Source: Monodelphis domestica (Eukaryota; Chordata; Mammalia; Didelphimorphia; Didelphidae). Taken from it: a stretch of 64,000 nucleotides of DNA. The notes under the pieces were generated by a model that saw only the letters and a program-made list of their open reading frames with translations, searched no databases and was not told the DNA's origin. The position numbers and the translations under genes were made by a program. Of the stretch, positions 36,568 through 47,184 are shown one piece after another. The DNA lies in the NCBI RefSeq assembly GCF_027887165.1, contig NC_077233.1, positions 181,703,358 to 181,767,357 of the forward strand, read 5' to 3'. Each line of letters opens with the position of its first letter. Positions within the stretch are counted from its first letter, which is position 1.

Positions 36568-36746
36568 GGCAACTATGTGGCTCAATGGATATAGAGCCAG
36601 GCCTGGAGACATGAGACATCTCCTAGCTATGTGACCCTGGTCAAGTAACTTAATTTCAACTGCCTAGCCTTTACCATTCTTCTGCCTTGGAACCAATACT
36701 CAGTATCATTTCTAAGATAGAAAGTAAGGGTTAAAAAAAAAAAAAA
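36568..36746 (+). repeat. tRNA-headed marsupial SINE, internal deletion
   Basis: 'aggcaactatgtggctcaat', 'agagccaggcctggagacat', then directly 'ctcctagctatgtgaccctg', 'cttctgccttggaaccaata', 'agaaagtaagggtt' plus an A-run. The segment with the B-box-like 'gggttcaaatc' is missing. Confidence 0.8.
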
Positions 36747-37261
36747 GCACTGGCTTAGTGTGGAGATGCGTTTTGCATGATCACACAATATAACCTAAAT
36801 CAAATTGTTTGCTGTCTCAGGGTGGGGGAAGAGGAGAAAAGAAGGGAAAGAGTTTAAAACTCAAATATTTAGAAAGTGAACGTTGAACATTGTTATTACA
36901 TGTAATTGGGAAAGAATAAAATATATGAAAAAGGACTATGCATTTCTGAGGTGAGGAAATTAAATGAACAAAGGACAGATCTGCTAACTGGGCTGAGTAC
37001 AGTAATGATTCTGGTGACAGGGAGAGAGTCAAAATACTCAACACTCCTTTAATTCCATCTTTTCAGAGAGTGATCTTCAGTTTGTAAAAAGTAAATCACA
37101 CTTGGTGATATGGGGATTGAGGCTGAAGATGGATGAGGATATAATCAAAGAACAATGAGCAATCAATGAGTTCCAGTGTCCTGGCCTGGGGGGAGCATAA
37201 CTCAAGATGCTGAAAGCACTTAACAGATGTGATGGATCAGTGAACCATTCTAAGTCATCTG

Positions 37262-37445
37262 ATGCAGTACAGTATAGGGGATAGAGCACTGAATTTGAAG
37301 TCAAGCAGACCTGGGTTCAAATCCCATCTAAGGCATTTTCTGAGTTGCCCTGGATAAGTTCTCTTAATTGCTATGCGCCTCAATGTTCTCATGGATAAAG
37401 TAAGACAGTTGAGTTGTATGGCTCCAGAGATATCTTTCATTTCTA
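37262..37445 (+). repeat. CORE-SINE copy
   Basis: 'cagtataggggatagagcac', 'cagacctgggttcaaatccc', 'tgagttgccctggataagtt' and 'agttgagttgtatggctcca'. Confidence 0.7.
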
Positions 37446-38029
37446 TTTCTGTTAATCTTGGGCCCCTTCTGAATGACAGAATGGAAGATGTAACATCCTC
37501 AAGGTTACATGGATAGTAAGTTGTATGGCTTTAATTCATGCCATTCTGCATTCCCTTCCGGAGAGATCCTAGAAAAGTGTTCCCATCATTACCACTGACT
37601 CACTAAATGTACACCAGGCTCATAGAATGAATGGCCTCCTGAATTCTAGGATAGATGAGTAAGTATGTCTCCTGCCCTCTTATGGGCTTAAACTCTGCCC
37701 TGGGTTCATGAAAGTAGGACCCTTTTGAAAAACTTTGAGAAAGAAGTATGGGAATAGTTTTTTTTTTTTAATTTCTTGCTTGTCTTTTTTTTTTAATGGA
37801 AAAGGAAGATTGATTCGAAAAAAAAATTCTAAAAAAATGATTCTAAAAAATAAGCCTATCACTCTGAATGTTTCTAGCTATTCAATGGGCTTTTCAGGGG
37901 AAAGAATAATCAGCAACAATAATAACAATGGCAAAACCAGTATTATCTATCTGAATAACACTTTGCAGTCTACTAAATGCTGTCATATTAATTATTTCGT
38001 CTGGTTCTTTAAGGATGTCTATGAGGCAG

Positions 38030-38225
38030 AATCCCAGAATTTCAGAGTTGGAAGGAGCCTCAGTTGTTGTTTAGTCCAACTCATATCCTCAGCAATTCCC
38101 AAATATATCATATCAGATTTTACTTGAAAACCTCAAATATGGGGAAACTCCTGAAGCAGCCCTTACTACTTCTAGAGATCTCTACTTGTTAGGAAATCTC
38201 TCTCACCCCATATTGAAAGCTAAAA
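38030..38225 (-). mobile_element. CR1/L3-type LINE 3' end, reversed
   Basis: 'atcccagaatttcagagttg', 'gaaggagcctcagttgttgt', 'gaaaacctcaaatatgggga', 'cttgttaggaaatctctc'. It is complementary in order to the 36005 copy, so the two form a loose inverted pair about 1.65 kb apart. Confidence 0.7.
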
Positions 38226-38289
38226 TCTGCTTCTGATCCTCTTCTCATTGTTCCTATTTCTGCCCTCTCCAACCAAACCAAATAATTCT

Positions 38290-38450
38290 AATGAAATCCA
38301 TGAAGTCAGGCAAGGAATCTATCATACTCCCATTTTAGAGGTGAATAAAATGAGTCTCAGGAAGAAAAGTGACTTATTTAAAGTCACACAGTTAATAAAT
38401 GACTGGCCCTTCAGCAGATTCCAAGCTTCTGGTTCCAGTTCCACTCTGCT
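38290..38450 (-). repeat. MIR-type CORE-SINE fragment
   Basis: 'actcccattttagaggtgaa', 'taaaatgagtctcaggaaga', 'gtgacttatttaaagtcaca', 'aataaatgactggcccttca'. Confidence 0.6.
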
Positions 38451-38917
38451 TTCTTTTATATGGATGATGGTCTTTATCTTGATTGAAAAGAGGACAAATG
38501 GATTTTGCTACTGATCTTTTTTTGTTGTTGTTGATTCCTATAAGAACTATTTGCTGTATTATTTTTTTTGGGGGGGGCACTTGATTTTAAAACATCCAAA
38601 CACTTTCTCAGTCACCTTAATGAGCAATGGCACAGATATGGAACAGAGTAACATAGGATTATGGAGGCTATTTGTGGCCTTGGATCAGAGAAAACCAATT
38701 GAGTCACTGAGTACTAAATGTGCCTCATGGACTTCAAGATCATTATCTCACTGAACAACTAAATCCCAGCTCCTGAGTCATTAGAACTGAAGAAAAAACA
38801 ATCCTGGGCATCCATGATTTCTGAAGGCCCTGTGGATCCACCGGTTATCTATTAGAAACAGATTTCTTTTGTAAAACTATTCAGGATTCTGGAATCAAAT
38901 ATAGTAGTACTGTAAAT

Positions 38918-39172
38918 ATAATAATAGCTAGAATTTTTACAGCATTTTCAAATTTGTAAAGCCTTGTGTCTAGTCTCATTTGAGCCTCATAACAACCTAA
39001 AAAGGCAATGATATTATTATTATTATTATCTTCATTTGATAGAAGGGGAAACTGAGATAAAAAGAGGTTATGCTCAGTCATCCAGCTAATAAATATCCAA
39101 GACAGGTTTTTCAACTCAGGTCATTATGACTTCAAGCCCTGCATTCTATTCACTATGCTAACCAGCTGCCTA
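38918..39172 (-). repeat. MIR-type CORE-SINE copy
   Basis: 'aataatagctagaattttta', 'tctcatttgagcctcataac', 'aaggggaaactgagataaaa', 'tcactatgctaaccagctgc'. It also contains an (ATT)n run at about 39012-39028. Confidence 0.65.
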
Positions 39173-39639
39173 ATATATAAAACAAAACTGGAAAATAACT
39201 CTTTTCTATTTAAAATGCCAGAATATTCCTTTTCTATGTAATGCTAGGAGGTTAAATCATCAAAAATAGGATGAAAACCTACCTAATCCCAAATTGATAC
39301 CATCCACCGCCCACTATCCAATTTAGCCAAAGAGACAGGGAACATTCAGAATTTTTATCTCACTCTTTCAAAATTATCTTTCTCTTCTCTGAAGGAGTTC
39401 TGAGTGGGCTAAGATTTCAGAGCTCCTTGCCAGGGACTGGATGTAATCCTGTGCAGTACAGAGTCCACTGAGCATTGCTTATGTGTTGGAAATAAAGGAG
39501 ATTTCCTGAATGGCCAACAAGACATAGTATAAAGAGAAAAACATTTGACATTAAAAAAAAATTGAGTTCATTTATTCCTTCTGACATTCATCATTTGTAT
39601 CAATTTTGCATTTCAGAATTCTTATCTATACTTATTATT

Positions 39640-39850
39640 AGTGATCATAATAACTAACATTTATATAGTGTTTTAAGTTTTTCAAAGAGTTTTACAGGTG
39701 TCATTTCATTTGATTCCCATAACAATCCTGTGAGGTAAGTGTTATTTTTATCCCCATTCTACAAATGTGGAAATTGAGTATCAGAGAGGGCAGGTCACAT
39801 AGGAAGGAATTGGAAAATCTAGGATTTGAAATCAAGTCCTTTCTTTAAAT
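39640..39850 (-). repeat. MIR-type CORE-SINE copy
   Basis: 'aataactaacatttatatag', 'tcatttgattcccataacaa', 'tcctgtgaggtaagtgttat', 'gtggaaattgagtatcagag'. Confidence 0.7.
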
Positions 39851-39865
39851 CCTTATAGACTGAGG

Positions 39866-40052
39866 GGGCAGATGGGTAGTTCAGTGGGTTGAGAGCCAGG
39901 CCTAGGGATGGGAGGTCCTGGGTTCAAATGTGGCCTCAGACACTTCCTAGCTGTGTTACCCTGGGCAAGTCACTTGACCCCCATTGCCTAGCCCTTACCT
40001 CTCTTCTGCCTTGGAACCAATACATGGTATTGATTCTAAGGCAGAAGGTAAC
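39866..40052 (+). repeat. tRNA-headed marsupial SINE, well preserved
   Basis: 'gggcagatgggtagttcagt', 'gagagccaggcctagggatg', 'gggttcaaatg', 'cttcctagctgtgttaccct', 'ttgcctagcccttacctctc', 'ggaaccaatacatggtattg', 'gcagaaggtaac'. This is the best-preserved plus-strand copy in the window. Confidence 0.9.
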
Positions 40053-40054
40053 CT

Positions 40055-40835
40055 TATAGACCAAATCATAAATTCAAAGGTCTGGAACTGGATAGAGACC
40101 TTAGAGGCCATCTAGTCCAAGCCTCTCATGTTTTGTTTTTAATATTGTTATTAATAATATTATCCCAAATATTTATCAATCCAAATAAAATAATCATTTC
40201 CATATAGAAAGAAAAAGAAGCTATTACACAATGAAATCACAATTCTCCTATATATTTAACTTGCTTTTCTTCATATATACTTAATAGAATATCATCATGA
40301 GACCAACATGTTCATATAATCATATAATGTTCACATAAAACAAAAAAATCAAGTCTTTCATGTTTTATTTTTATGTTTGCATTCTGGAGGTAACATTCTC
40401 AGATTCTTCTTCTGGTATTAATTCTGTGGCTCTTTATAATGTTCTCCTGGTTATACTCATTTCACCATTCATATCTCATAGTTCTTGCCAGTTTTTTTTT
40501 TAATCAGTTTGTTCATCATTTCGTATGACACAGTAGTATTCCATCACAACCAGATTCCACAATTTGTTTGGCCATTCCCCAATTGAAGAAAATCCCCTTA
40601 GTTTCCAATTCTTTGCCACCTCAAAAAGAGCTGCTATAAATATTCTGGAACATATGGGTTATTTTCATCTTTCCCTAATCTCCTTGGGAAATGGAGCTAG
40701 CAATGGCGGGTCTAAGGTCAAGCCCCTCATTTTACAGAGGAGACTAAGGCCCATGATGGATTTTCCTAAGGTCACACAAAAAGTAAGGGCCACATGTACT
40801 CCTACCTCCTTAGTAATTTCACTAGTTTAAGGGGA
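40055..40835 (-). repeat. CORE-SINE copy split by an L1 insertion
   Basis: Left piece: 'ctggaactggatagagacct', 'tagaggccatctagtccaag'. Right piece: 'aagcccctcattttacagag', 'gagactaaggcccatgatgg', 'taaggtcacacaaaaagtaa'. The two pieces join correctly once the L1 between them is ignored. Confidence 0.8.
40130..40718 (-). mobile_element. Short 5'-truncated L1 LINE, 3' UTR and end of ORF2
   Basis: Reads as reversed L1: 'gttctcctggttatactcat', 'tagtattccatcacaaccag', 'ggccattccccaattgaaga', 'gccacctcaaaaagagctgc'. It corresponds to the region at 21290-21500 of the larger L1, though from another subfamily. It is flanked by caagcctctcat at 40118-40129 and caagcccctcat at 40719-40730, a 12-base target-site duplication with one mismatch, and it lies inside a CORE-SINE. 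Confidence 0.85.
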
Positions 40836-41470
40836 ATCCTGGAATAAGAATGCAGATTGCCATTTATCTATGCTATAGTAGACAAGCCCATGGGAATAGC
40901 CCAAGGCTAAATGGCCTGTACAGGGTCAAAAACCTAGTAAGTTTCAAAGGCAAAATCTGAACCCACATCTTCCTGCATTCAGAAAATTCTTGCCTAAGGG
41001 AAATAGACAAGCAAAAAAACAATATAAATGCAACAAGATCTTTTAATTTCTGGAGTTTACACAATCCCAGTGGAGATAAGACTCCATAACACAAGTAACA
41101 ATAATGCAAAATAGAAGAAAATCAGTACATCAAAGGCAGAAGGTATTATGAAAGTTTAGAGAATAGAGAAAATGCTTTCAGTTGAGTATCCAAGAAGAGG
41201 TTTAATGGAAGATGTAGCATGTGAGCCAGACCTTAAAGTAAAAAAGTGGAAATGGAGGAGGGGTCAAGGGAATATTCAATGACCATAAAGTTCCATATTA
41301 GATGAATTGCTATTATTTACTGTAGTTTCTAGAGTAATATTTATTAATGGATTCAACTTTGTCAAGTGTCTAATTAGCTGGTCTAGATTTTCATTTCAAG
41401 GATGGGATTAAATGAAAAGGACCATCCAGAGGTTAGAAAGTAAGGTTAGAAAGGCTGGATGAAATGATAG

Positions 41471-41656
41471 GGCCTGGGGGAAGTTAAGTGTCTCAATGGA
41501 TAGAGAACCAGACTTGGAGATAGGATCTGGCCTCAGATACTTCCTAGATGTGTAACCCTGGGTAAGTCACTTAACTCCAATTGCCTAGCCCTCATAAACT
41601 CTTTTGCCCTGGAACTGATACTTAGGATTGATTCTAAGAGAGAAGGTAAGAGTTTA
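41471..41656 (+). repeat. tRNA-headed marsupial SINE whose tail grew into a GGAA array
   Basis: 'ggggaagttaagtgtctcaa', 'agagaaccagacttggagat', 'cttcctagatgtgtaaccct', 'ttgcctagccctcataaact', 'gagagaaggtaagagttt'. The microsatellite begins exactly at the 3' end. Confidence 0.85.
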
Positions 41657-41967
41657 GAAGGAAGGAAGGAAGGAAGGAAGGAAGGAAGGAAGGAAGGAAG
41701 GAAGGAAGGAAGGAAGGAAGGAAAAAGGAAAGAAGGAAGGAAGGAAGGAAGGAAGGAAGGAAGGAAGGAAGGAAGGAAGGAAAAAGGAAAGAAGGAAGGA
41801 AGGAAGGAAGGAAGGAAGGAAGGAAGGAAGGAAGGAAGGAAGGAAGGAAGGAAAAAGGAAAGAAGGAAGGAAGGAAGGAAGGAAGGAAGGAAGGAAGGAA
41901 GGAAGGAAGGAAGGAAGGAAGGAAGGGAGGAAGGGAGGAAGGAAAAAGGAAGGAAGGAAGAAAGAAA
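41657..41967. repeat. (GGAA)n array with higher-order variants
   Basis: About 310 bases of GGAA units. A variant block 'ggaaaaaggaaagaagg' appears near 41720, 41779 and 41850, and an 'aggaaaaaggaagg' form near 41940, so larger blocks have been copied. It is the tail of the SINE to its left. The Ser/Phe/Leu-type long reading frame across it is an artefact. Confidence 0.95.
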
Positions 41968-42198
41968 ACCTTATATCCTATTGTTAAGAACAATCCCTGA
42001 CCTTAAAAATGCCTTTCAGGAAATTGCTTGGCTTTTCTTGTTCTCAGCTAGCTCTTTAGGTAAAATAAAGCCTTTTTCATTTAGAGCCTTTGTAGAAAGG
42101 ATGCTCTATAATGTATAAAGGCTTTTTACCTATAAGAGGAAGAGGGAAAGCCTGCGTGGTGGTGGTACTGTGAAATGAGGGATGATCTGTCTTATTTT

Positions 42199-42462
42199 TG
42201 TTGCTGTTGTTGTTATTCAGTCTTTTTTAGTCATGTCCAACTCTTCATGACTCCATTTGGTATTTTCTTGGCAGAAATACTGGAATGGTTTGCCATCTCC
42301 TTCTCCAGCTCATTTTATGGATGAGAAAACAGAGGTAAACAAGGTTAAGTGACTTGCTTGGGGTCATAAAGCCTTTAAGTGTCTAAGACTGAATTTGAAC
42401 TCAGGAAGATACATCTTCCTGGTTCTAGGACTCCATTCTAGTTACTGTGCCACCTTACTGAC
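42199..42462 (-). repeat. MAR1-type CORE-SINE, nearly full length
   Basis: 'ttgttgctgttgttgttatt', 'catgtccaactcttcatgac', 'tccatttggtattttcttgg', 'ctccttctccagctcatttt', 'aagtgacttgcttggggtca', 'gttactgtgccacctt'. Reversed copy with the BovB/RTE-like 3' end. Confidence 0.9.
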
Positions 42463-42764
42463 TTTATTTTTCTCTTAGGAGCTTTTAATTCCAGATCACA
42501 ATTTGTGTCTGTATGGGCTCTAGATTACTTTTCCCACCTTTCCCTTTCCCTTTTTTCATTCTTCTCCAAAATTTGAAGGACCAAGAAGATTGCAGTGGGA
42601 AAATTATGGGAGAAAAGAGGGATCACAGGCCCATAGCTGGTGAGTTGGAAGGAAATTAGAGGATATAATTTCCAAGTTTTTCAGCTTATAGATTAGGGAA
42701 CAGTGACTCAACAAGAGTTACTTTAAAAACTTATTTAAGATCATGCAGGTTTATTGATTTAGAT

Positions 42765-42935
42765 CTCAAAGGAAACTTAGAGGTCACCTTGTGACTCATT
42801 TTACATATGAGGAAACTGAAATCCAGAAAAGGGAAATGATTTGCTCAAAATTACATAAGAAGTGATTGCTAAGAATGAGTTGCTAAACCAGATTTTTAAA
42901 CTCTGAATTCAAACTACACTGCGCCACCAAAGGTG
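42765..42935 (-). repeat. CORE-SINE copy
   Basis: 'cttagaggtcaccttgtgac', 'atatgaggaaactgaaatcc', 'gatttgctcaaaattacata', 'actacactgcgccacc'. Confidence 0.65.
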
Positions 42936-43309
42936 CCAAAATTGATAAGAGGATTAGGAGGGGGATCATTATGTATCCAAACCTGTAAATTAGTGAAAAG
43001 GAGTTTGGGCTCTCTTCTTATAGAAGAAGCAGACACAAAGAAGTTAAGAGGGTGGATCTAGGCCAACAATTTCATTATTGTGAGGAAATCCTATGCTCTT
43101 CTCACTGATGCATAACATCAATCAATTTGTACTCTTGAGAGCTGCCCAGGGGCCCAAGAAATTATAAATTCTGTCCCATAATCACATAGCCATTATGAAT
43201 CATACGAAATATTTGAACCCAGAACTTTTTCTTGACACAAAAGCAATCTTTCTATATACTCCTCTCAGTTATGCTTATAATGATGTTATTAGCAGTAGCT
43301 TTTGTTTAA

Positions 43310-43425
43310 TAATAATCAAGAAGTATTTATTAATCACCTACTATCTGTCAGATACTTTGCTAGAAACTGAGGATATAGAAATAACAAAGTTAGAAAGTTC
43401 CTGTCTCCAGGCTTTTATATTCCAA
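43310..43425 (+). repeat. Head fragment of the unclassified dispersed repeat
   Basis: 'aatcaagaagtatttattaa', 'tcacctactatctgtcagat', 'tgaggatatagaaataacaa', 'ttcctgtctccaggctttta'. The same head is seen at 47190, 58680 and 62065. Confidence 0.5.
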
Positions 43426-44640
43426 TAGGGATTTGCTATACGTATAGGAGAGTGGTGTTTTGGAAGGTGTTCTGATTTAATTGCTATGGAAATATAGAAG
43501 TCTTCCTGTTTATTTCTGTGTGTTTGTGTCTGTGTATGCACCTGTGCACACAAGACTATATTTTAGTGGGATGGCATGAATGTGACTTAAAACTGCTTGC
43601 TAAGGCAGAGGTATGGAAAGGAAACTTCAAACAAAAGAAAACAGAACACTCAATTGAGAATAGGTTTGGTCAGGGCTTATCAAACTCATAAATCCTGAAT
43701 TGCCTTGTGTGTAGTGCTACGATAGAGCTTGACTCTGTAGCAAGCTATTCATTAAATCTCATTTGAGTTTTTACGGCTCTCCTGACATTTGAACCTCCCT
43801 GGCATACAGCATTCACTCCTCATCTAGCTGGGGTTGGCACTGCTGACCCTGCTCTCATCTGAGTGTCACAACTGTAATAAACAGGAGCACTCCTGATCCC
43901 AACCATGCTGTTGGGCAAGTGGTCGCCATCATATACAGATGGAAATCCCCAGGTCTTCACTCAAAAGGGCCTCATTGGCTTATGTGTTCCTTAGGCAAAA
44001 AGCACTCCATTATTATTCCAAATATGCCTCTAGTTACATTAGGCAGGAGATAAACAAGTCTAATTTTTATGGATCCATCTGGTCACAGGCCAATGGAGAA
44101 GCAGTTAAATCTTCTCTTGCTAATCTATATTGAGGAATGACATTTTCCTCCTTCCCCTAAATTGCCTTTTTGGAGTAAGTTATTTGCCTGTGACACATCC
44201 TATAGAGCAGAGAGGGGTCAAGCTGGCTTTGTTGTTAGGGTAGCTCAAGGAATATGTTCATTCTATTGCCCCTACAGCTTAGACCTCCTGGGTGCCCAGC
44301 ACCGAAAATCATATTGTTCAATAAGGACACAGCTGGATTCTTGCTTATGTAAATGAGGGTCCGTCCGTGTATGTGCAAGTTTTCCATTCAGATTTTGTAT
44401 TGGCAATAATGAAGCCTATTTGAATTTAAGAACATCAATGCAAGAAGGACTTTAGAGATCTATCTAATCCAAACCTTCATTTTATAAAGGGAGAAATTCT
44501 TCTGTATTCTGTATTCTGTATGTATTTCATCTGTAAGTTGAAAAGGTTGGACTAGATGATCTATAAGGTTTCTGTGGAAAAAGCACTGGCTTTGGATTGA
44601 GAGGAAAGGAGTTCAAATCCTGACCGTGTCCTTTTTATTG

Positions 44641-45105
44641 CTGGTCATTCATTTTTTTTTTAAACCCTTACCTTCCCTCTTGGAGTCAATACTGTGTATT
44701 GGCTCCAAGGCAGAAGAGTGGTAAGGGCTAGGTAATGGGGGTTAAGTGACTTGCCCAGGGTCACACAGCTGGGAAGTGTCTGAGGCCACATTTGAACCTA
44801 GGACCTCCCGTCTCTAGGCCTGACTCTCAATCCACTGAGCTACCCAGCTGCCCCCATTCATTCATTTTTAATCTTGTTCTAATCTTTATGAGCCCATTTG
44901 GGATTTTCTTGGCAAAGGTACTAGAGTAGTCTGCCATTTCCTTCTCCAACTCATTTGGCAAATGAGGAAACTGAGGAAAACAGGGTTAAGTGACCTACTC
45001 AGGATCACCACATAAGTAGTAAATGTTGGAGGTTACATTTGAACTCAGGGAAATGGCCTTTTCTTACCCCAGACTTGGTGCTCTATCTACTGCTCAACTT
45101 AGCTA
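44641..45105 (-). repeat. MAR1-type CORE-SINE, itself interrupted
   Basis: The start ('ctggtcattcattttt') lies at 44641-44656 and the body resumes at 44859: 'aatctttatgagcccatttg', 'ggattttcttggcaaaggta', 'cctactcaggatcaccacat', 'actgctcaacttagctacc'. The tRNA-type SINE sits within it. Confidence 0.75.
44651..44855 (-). repeat. tRNA-headed marsupial SINE, well preserved, innermost of the nest
   Basis: T-run and 'aaacccttaccttccctctt', 'caatactgtgtattggctcc', 'ttgcccagggtcacacagct', 'cacatttgaacctaggacct', 'gctacccagctgccccc'. The flanks carry cattcatttt-type repeats (44646 onward and 44859-44869), read as the target-site duplication. Confidence 0.9.
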
Positions 45106-45479
45106 CCCTTTCCCTCTCCCTTACTCTATGTATAACCTTAGAGATATTATTTAATCTCTCTGGGCCTCAGTTCCCTTATCTATGAAAGGAGGGAATTGGA
45201 TTGAATGATCCTAAGATCCTGATCAGTTCCAAATCTACAATCCTAAGGTCCAAAACTATGATTCCCCTAGTTTTACAAGAGCATGGAGACTGAAACATGG
45301 CTCCATCCTACCTTACCACTCAAAGTGGTCAATTAGCTGTTCCATATTCTATCTCCCATATGCCTATCTTTGAACTGGTGGTCCTTCACCATATCTATAA
45401 TAGATGTTCATCAAACCCCTGCCTTGAAGAATTTCCTTGCTTCCTTCTAAGAATAATTTAGACACTACTTCCTACATTA

Positions 45480-45665
45480 GTCTTTTCCAGGCTTCTCCAG
45501 ATATTAGTCCTTTCTCCTTAAAATTACTTTTTATTTTCTTAAAAAGCTGTATTCTCCCAGTATTATATAATCCTCTTAAGGACAAGGACTGTTTGTTTCG
45601 TAGCTCCAAAATTTAGTTTATGGTCTTAAATGAAGTAAGCATTTAATAGATTGATTTATTGAATT
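45480..45665 (+). repeat. L2-like LINE 3' end
   Basis: 'aatcctcttaaggacaagga', 'ctgtttgtttcgtagctcca', 'gaagtaagcatttaatagat'. Typical order of an L2 3' end. Confidence 0.6.
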
Positions 45666-45999
45666 GCTAAAGCTAGTTAGTGATACAAAAAGGGCAAGAT
45701 CCCAGATCATTTGACTCTCAGGCCTGTAATCTGTCTGCTATACTATACTGTCTCTCTAATCTGACTTAATTAACTAAGATATACTGTCATCTCAAAAAGT
45801 GTGTGTATAGCCAAACATCTTTTCTGTCCTTTCAAATAAGAAGCAAGTCATGATGTCCCCACCTTAACCAAATGCACTCAGAACAAGATAAGACCTCTTT
45901 GCCAAATTTAAAACCAATCATGAACAAGTCTTCCACTTTGACTGAGTTCTGTTCAAATTCTGCATTTCTCATGCTTGGCTAAACTTCTGGGTTTTTTTT

Positions 46000-46263
46000 T
46001 TTTAAACAAAAGATTGCTGCTTTTATTGAGAAATGAAGGCAGGTCTTTGGGGTTGGTTAGGACAATATGTGTCTATTTCAATCTCAGCTGAATGAGGTTG
46101 TCTAATAAATAGTCCAGCCAAATCTGACTAATTTCCCACATGCTCATTTCCATGGTCACCATTATCCCAAACACTAGAGAGCTTTCCCATTTTTCATCTG
46201 TCAGGTTTTCCAAATCACCAAGGTCTCCAGATGCCCGAACAAAATTAGAAGCCTCAATGCTCT
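46000..46263 (-). pseudogene. 5'-truncated retrocopy or unannotated terminal exon
   Basis: On the minus strand a frame of about 66 codons starts near 46263 with SIEASNFVRASGDLGDLENL and ends at a TAG. It is followed by AATAAAAGCAGC, then within 20 bases by a run of 11 A. That is the structure of a polyadenylated message copied into DNA. Upstream of the frame the sequence reads TTTATTTCTCCTCAG, which also fits a splice acceptor. So this is either a processed pseudogene cut at its 5' side, or a real last exon of some transcript in the GRIN2A orientation. I do not recognise the protein. No target-site duplication was found by eye. Confidence 0.4.
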
Positions 46264-46859
46264 GAGGAGAAATAAAGCACAGGGAAAAGCTCCAAAATCA
46301 GAGTAAACAACTGAGTGAGTCCATGGGCTCTTGAAGCTCAGGGATTGTTTCTCTAACACATACTGGTCACTGAATAAAGACTACTTCTAAGACCATGACA
46401 ATTATCTTAAGGAATTAAACCAAACCAGAATTAACTAAAAGGTTCCATACAACATACTGTGCAGATGTGGGTCCTCAATACATTACAGGAAAGGTTCTGA
46501 CTTTCAGGACTATCTTCAGCATTTTAGCATATCCCAGCATCATCTTATTTTTATTCCTGTGTTTTAAAATTGTTTGGTCAGAAAACACATTGACCAGAAA
46601 GCAATTTTTGAAGGTTTGACAATAATTCAACTAAGGTACATTCTAAATGGAAGAACAAACCACTTTTAGCATCCATGATCAGCTTTTGTATTCTTGAATA
46701 GGCTATTTCTCCAAGGTCTCAAACACATATTTAACATCTTTTAATTAGTTTATGCTGATTTTTTTCTTCTTTGTCCTTTTTCATTTCTGCTCTGGATCTT
46801 GAGGTATATTCAATAATACAAGATTGGGCAAACTTCAAAGAATATTTGAAGTACCCTGG

Positions 46860-47030
46860 TAGACTAAGGGGAATAATTGGCTTTGAAGTCAGAATATGGG
46901 TTCAAATCCTGCCTCCATGATCTTGGATACATCATTAAACACTTTGGGCTTTAGTTTTTTCATCTATAACATGAGGCCATAGAACTAAAGTCCTTTCCAG
47001 CTCCAAATCTGCAATACTGTAATTTAATTT
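46860..47030 (+). repeat. CORE-SINE copy
   Basis: 'gaataattggctttgaagtc', 'gggttcaaatcctgcctcca', 'tttgggctttagttttttca', 'agtcctttccagctccaaat'. Confidence 0.7.
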
Positions 47031-47184
47031 CCATGATGTCAGAGTACTAGATAAAGTTTCTAAGGACTCTAGGCATAGCTATCTCCTCTTTTCTCAAGAA
47101 AAATTGTAAGCAGAGCAGGTTACTTCTTCCACCCCTCAAACCCACAATGTTCAAGATCCCTCTGGGATAAATTAATCTCCTTGT

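Larger units (their letters stand above)
44580..45245 (+). repeat. CORE-SINE host of a three-level nest
   Basis: 5' piece 44580-44640: 'aaaaagcactggctttggat', 'gaaaggagttcaaatcctga'. 3' piece 45106-45245: 'aatctctctgggcctcagtt', 'ttggattgaatgatcctaag'. Both pieces lie in the plus orientation and are in the right order. The interval 44641-45105 is foreign. Confidence 0.7.

Noticed and set aside
41657-41967. Regular tandem repeats considered as CRISPR
   Set aside because: Tetramer microsatellite in a vertebrate genome, with no spacers.
41634-41993. 119-codon minus-strand frame
   Set aside because: Translation of the GGAA array, a pure simple-repeat product.
5994-44855. tRNA genes suggested by B-box-like 'gggttcaaat' words
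   Set aside because: Each lies in the head of a SINE and lacks a full tRNA cloverleaf.
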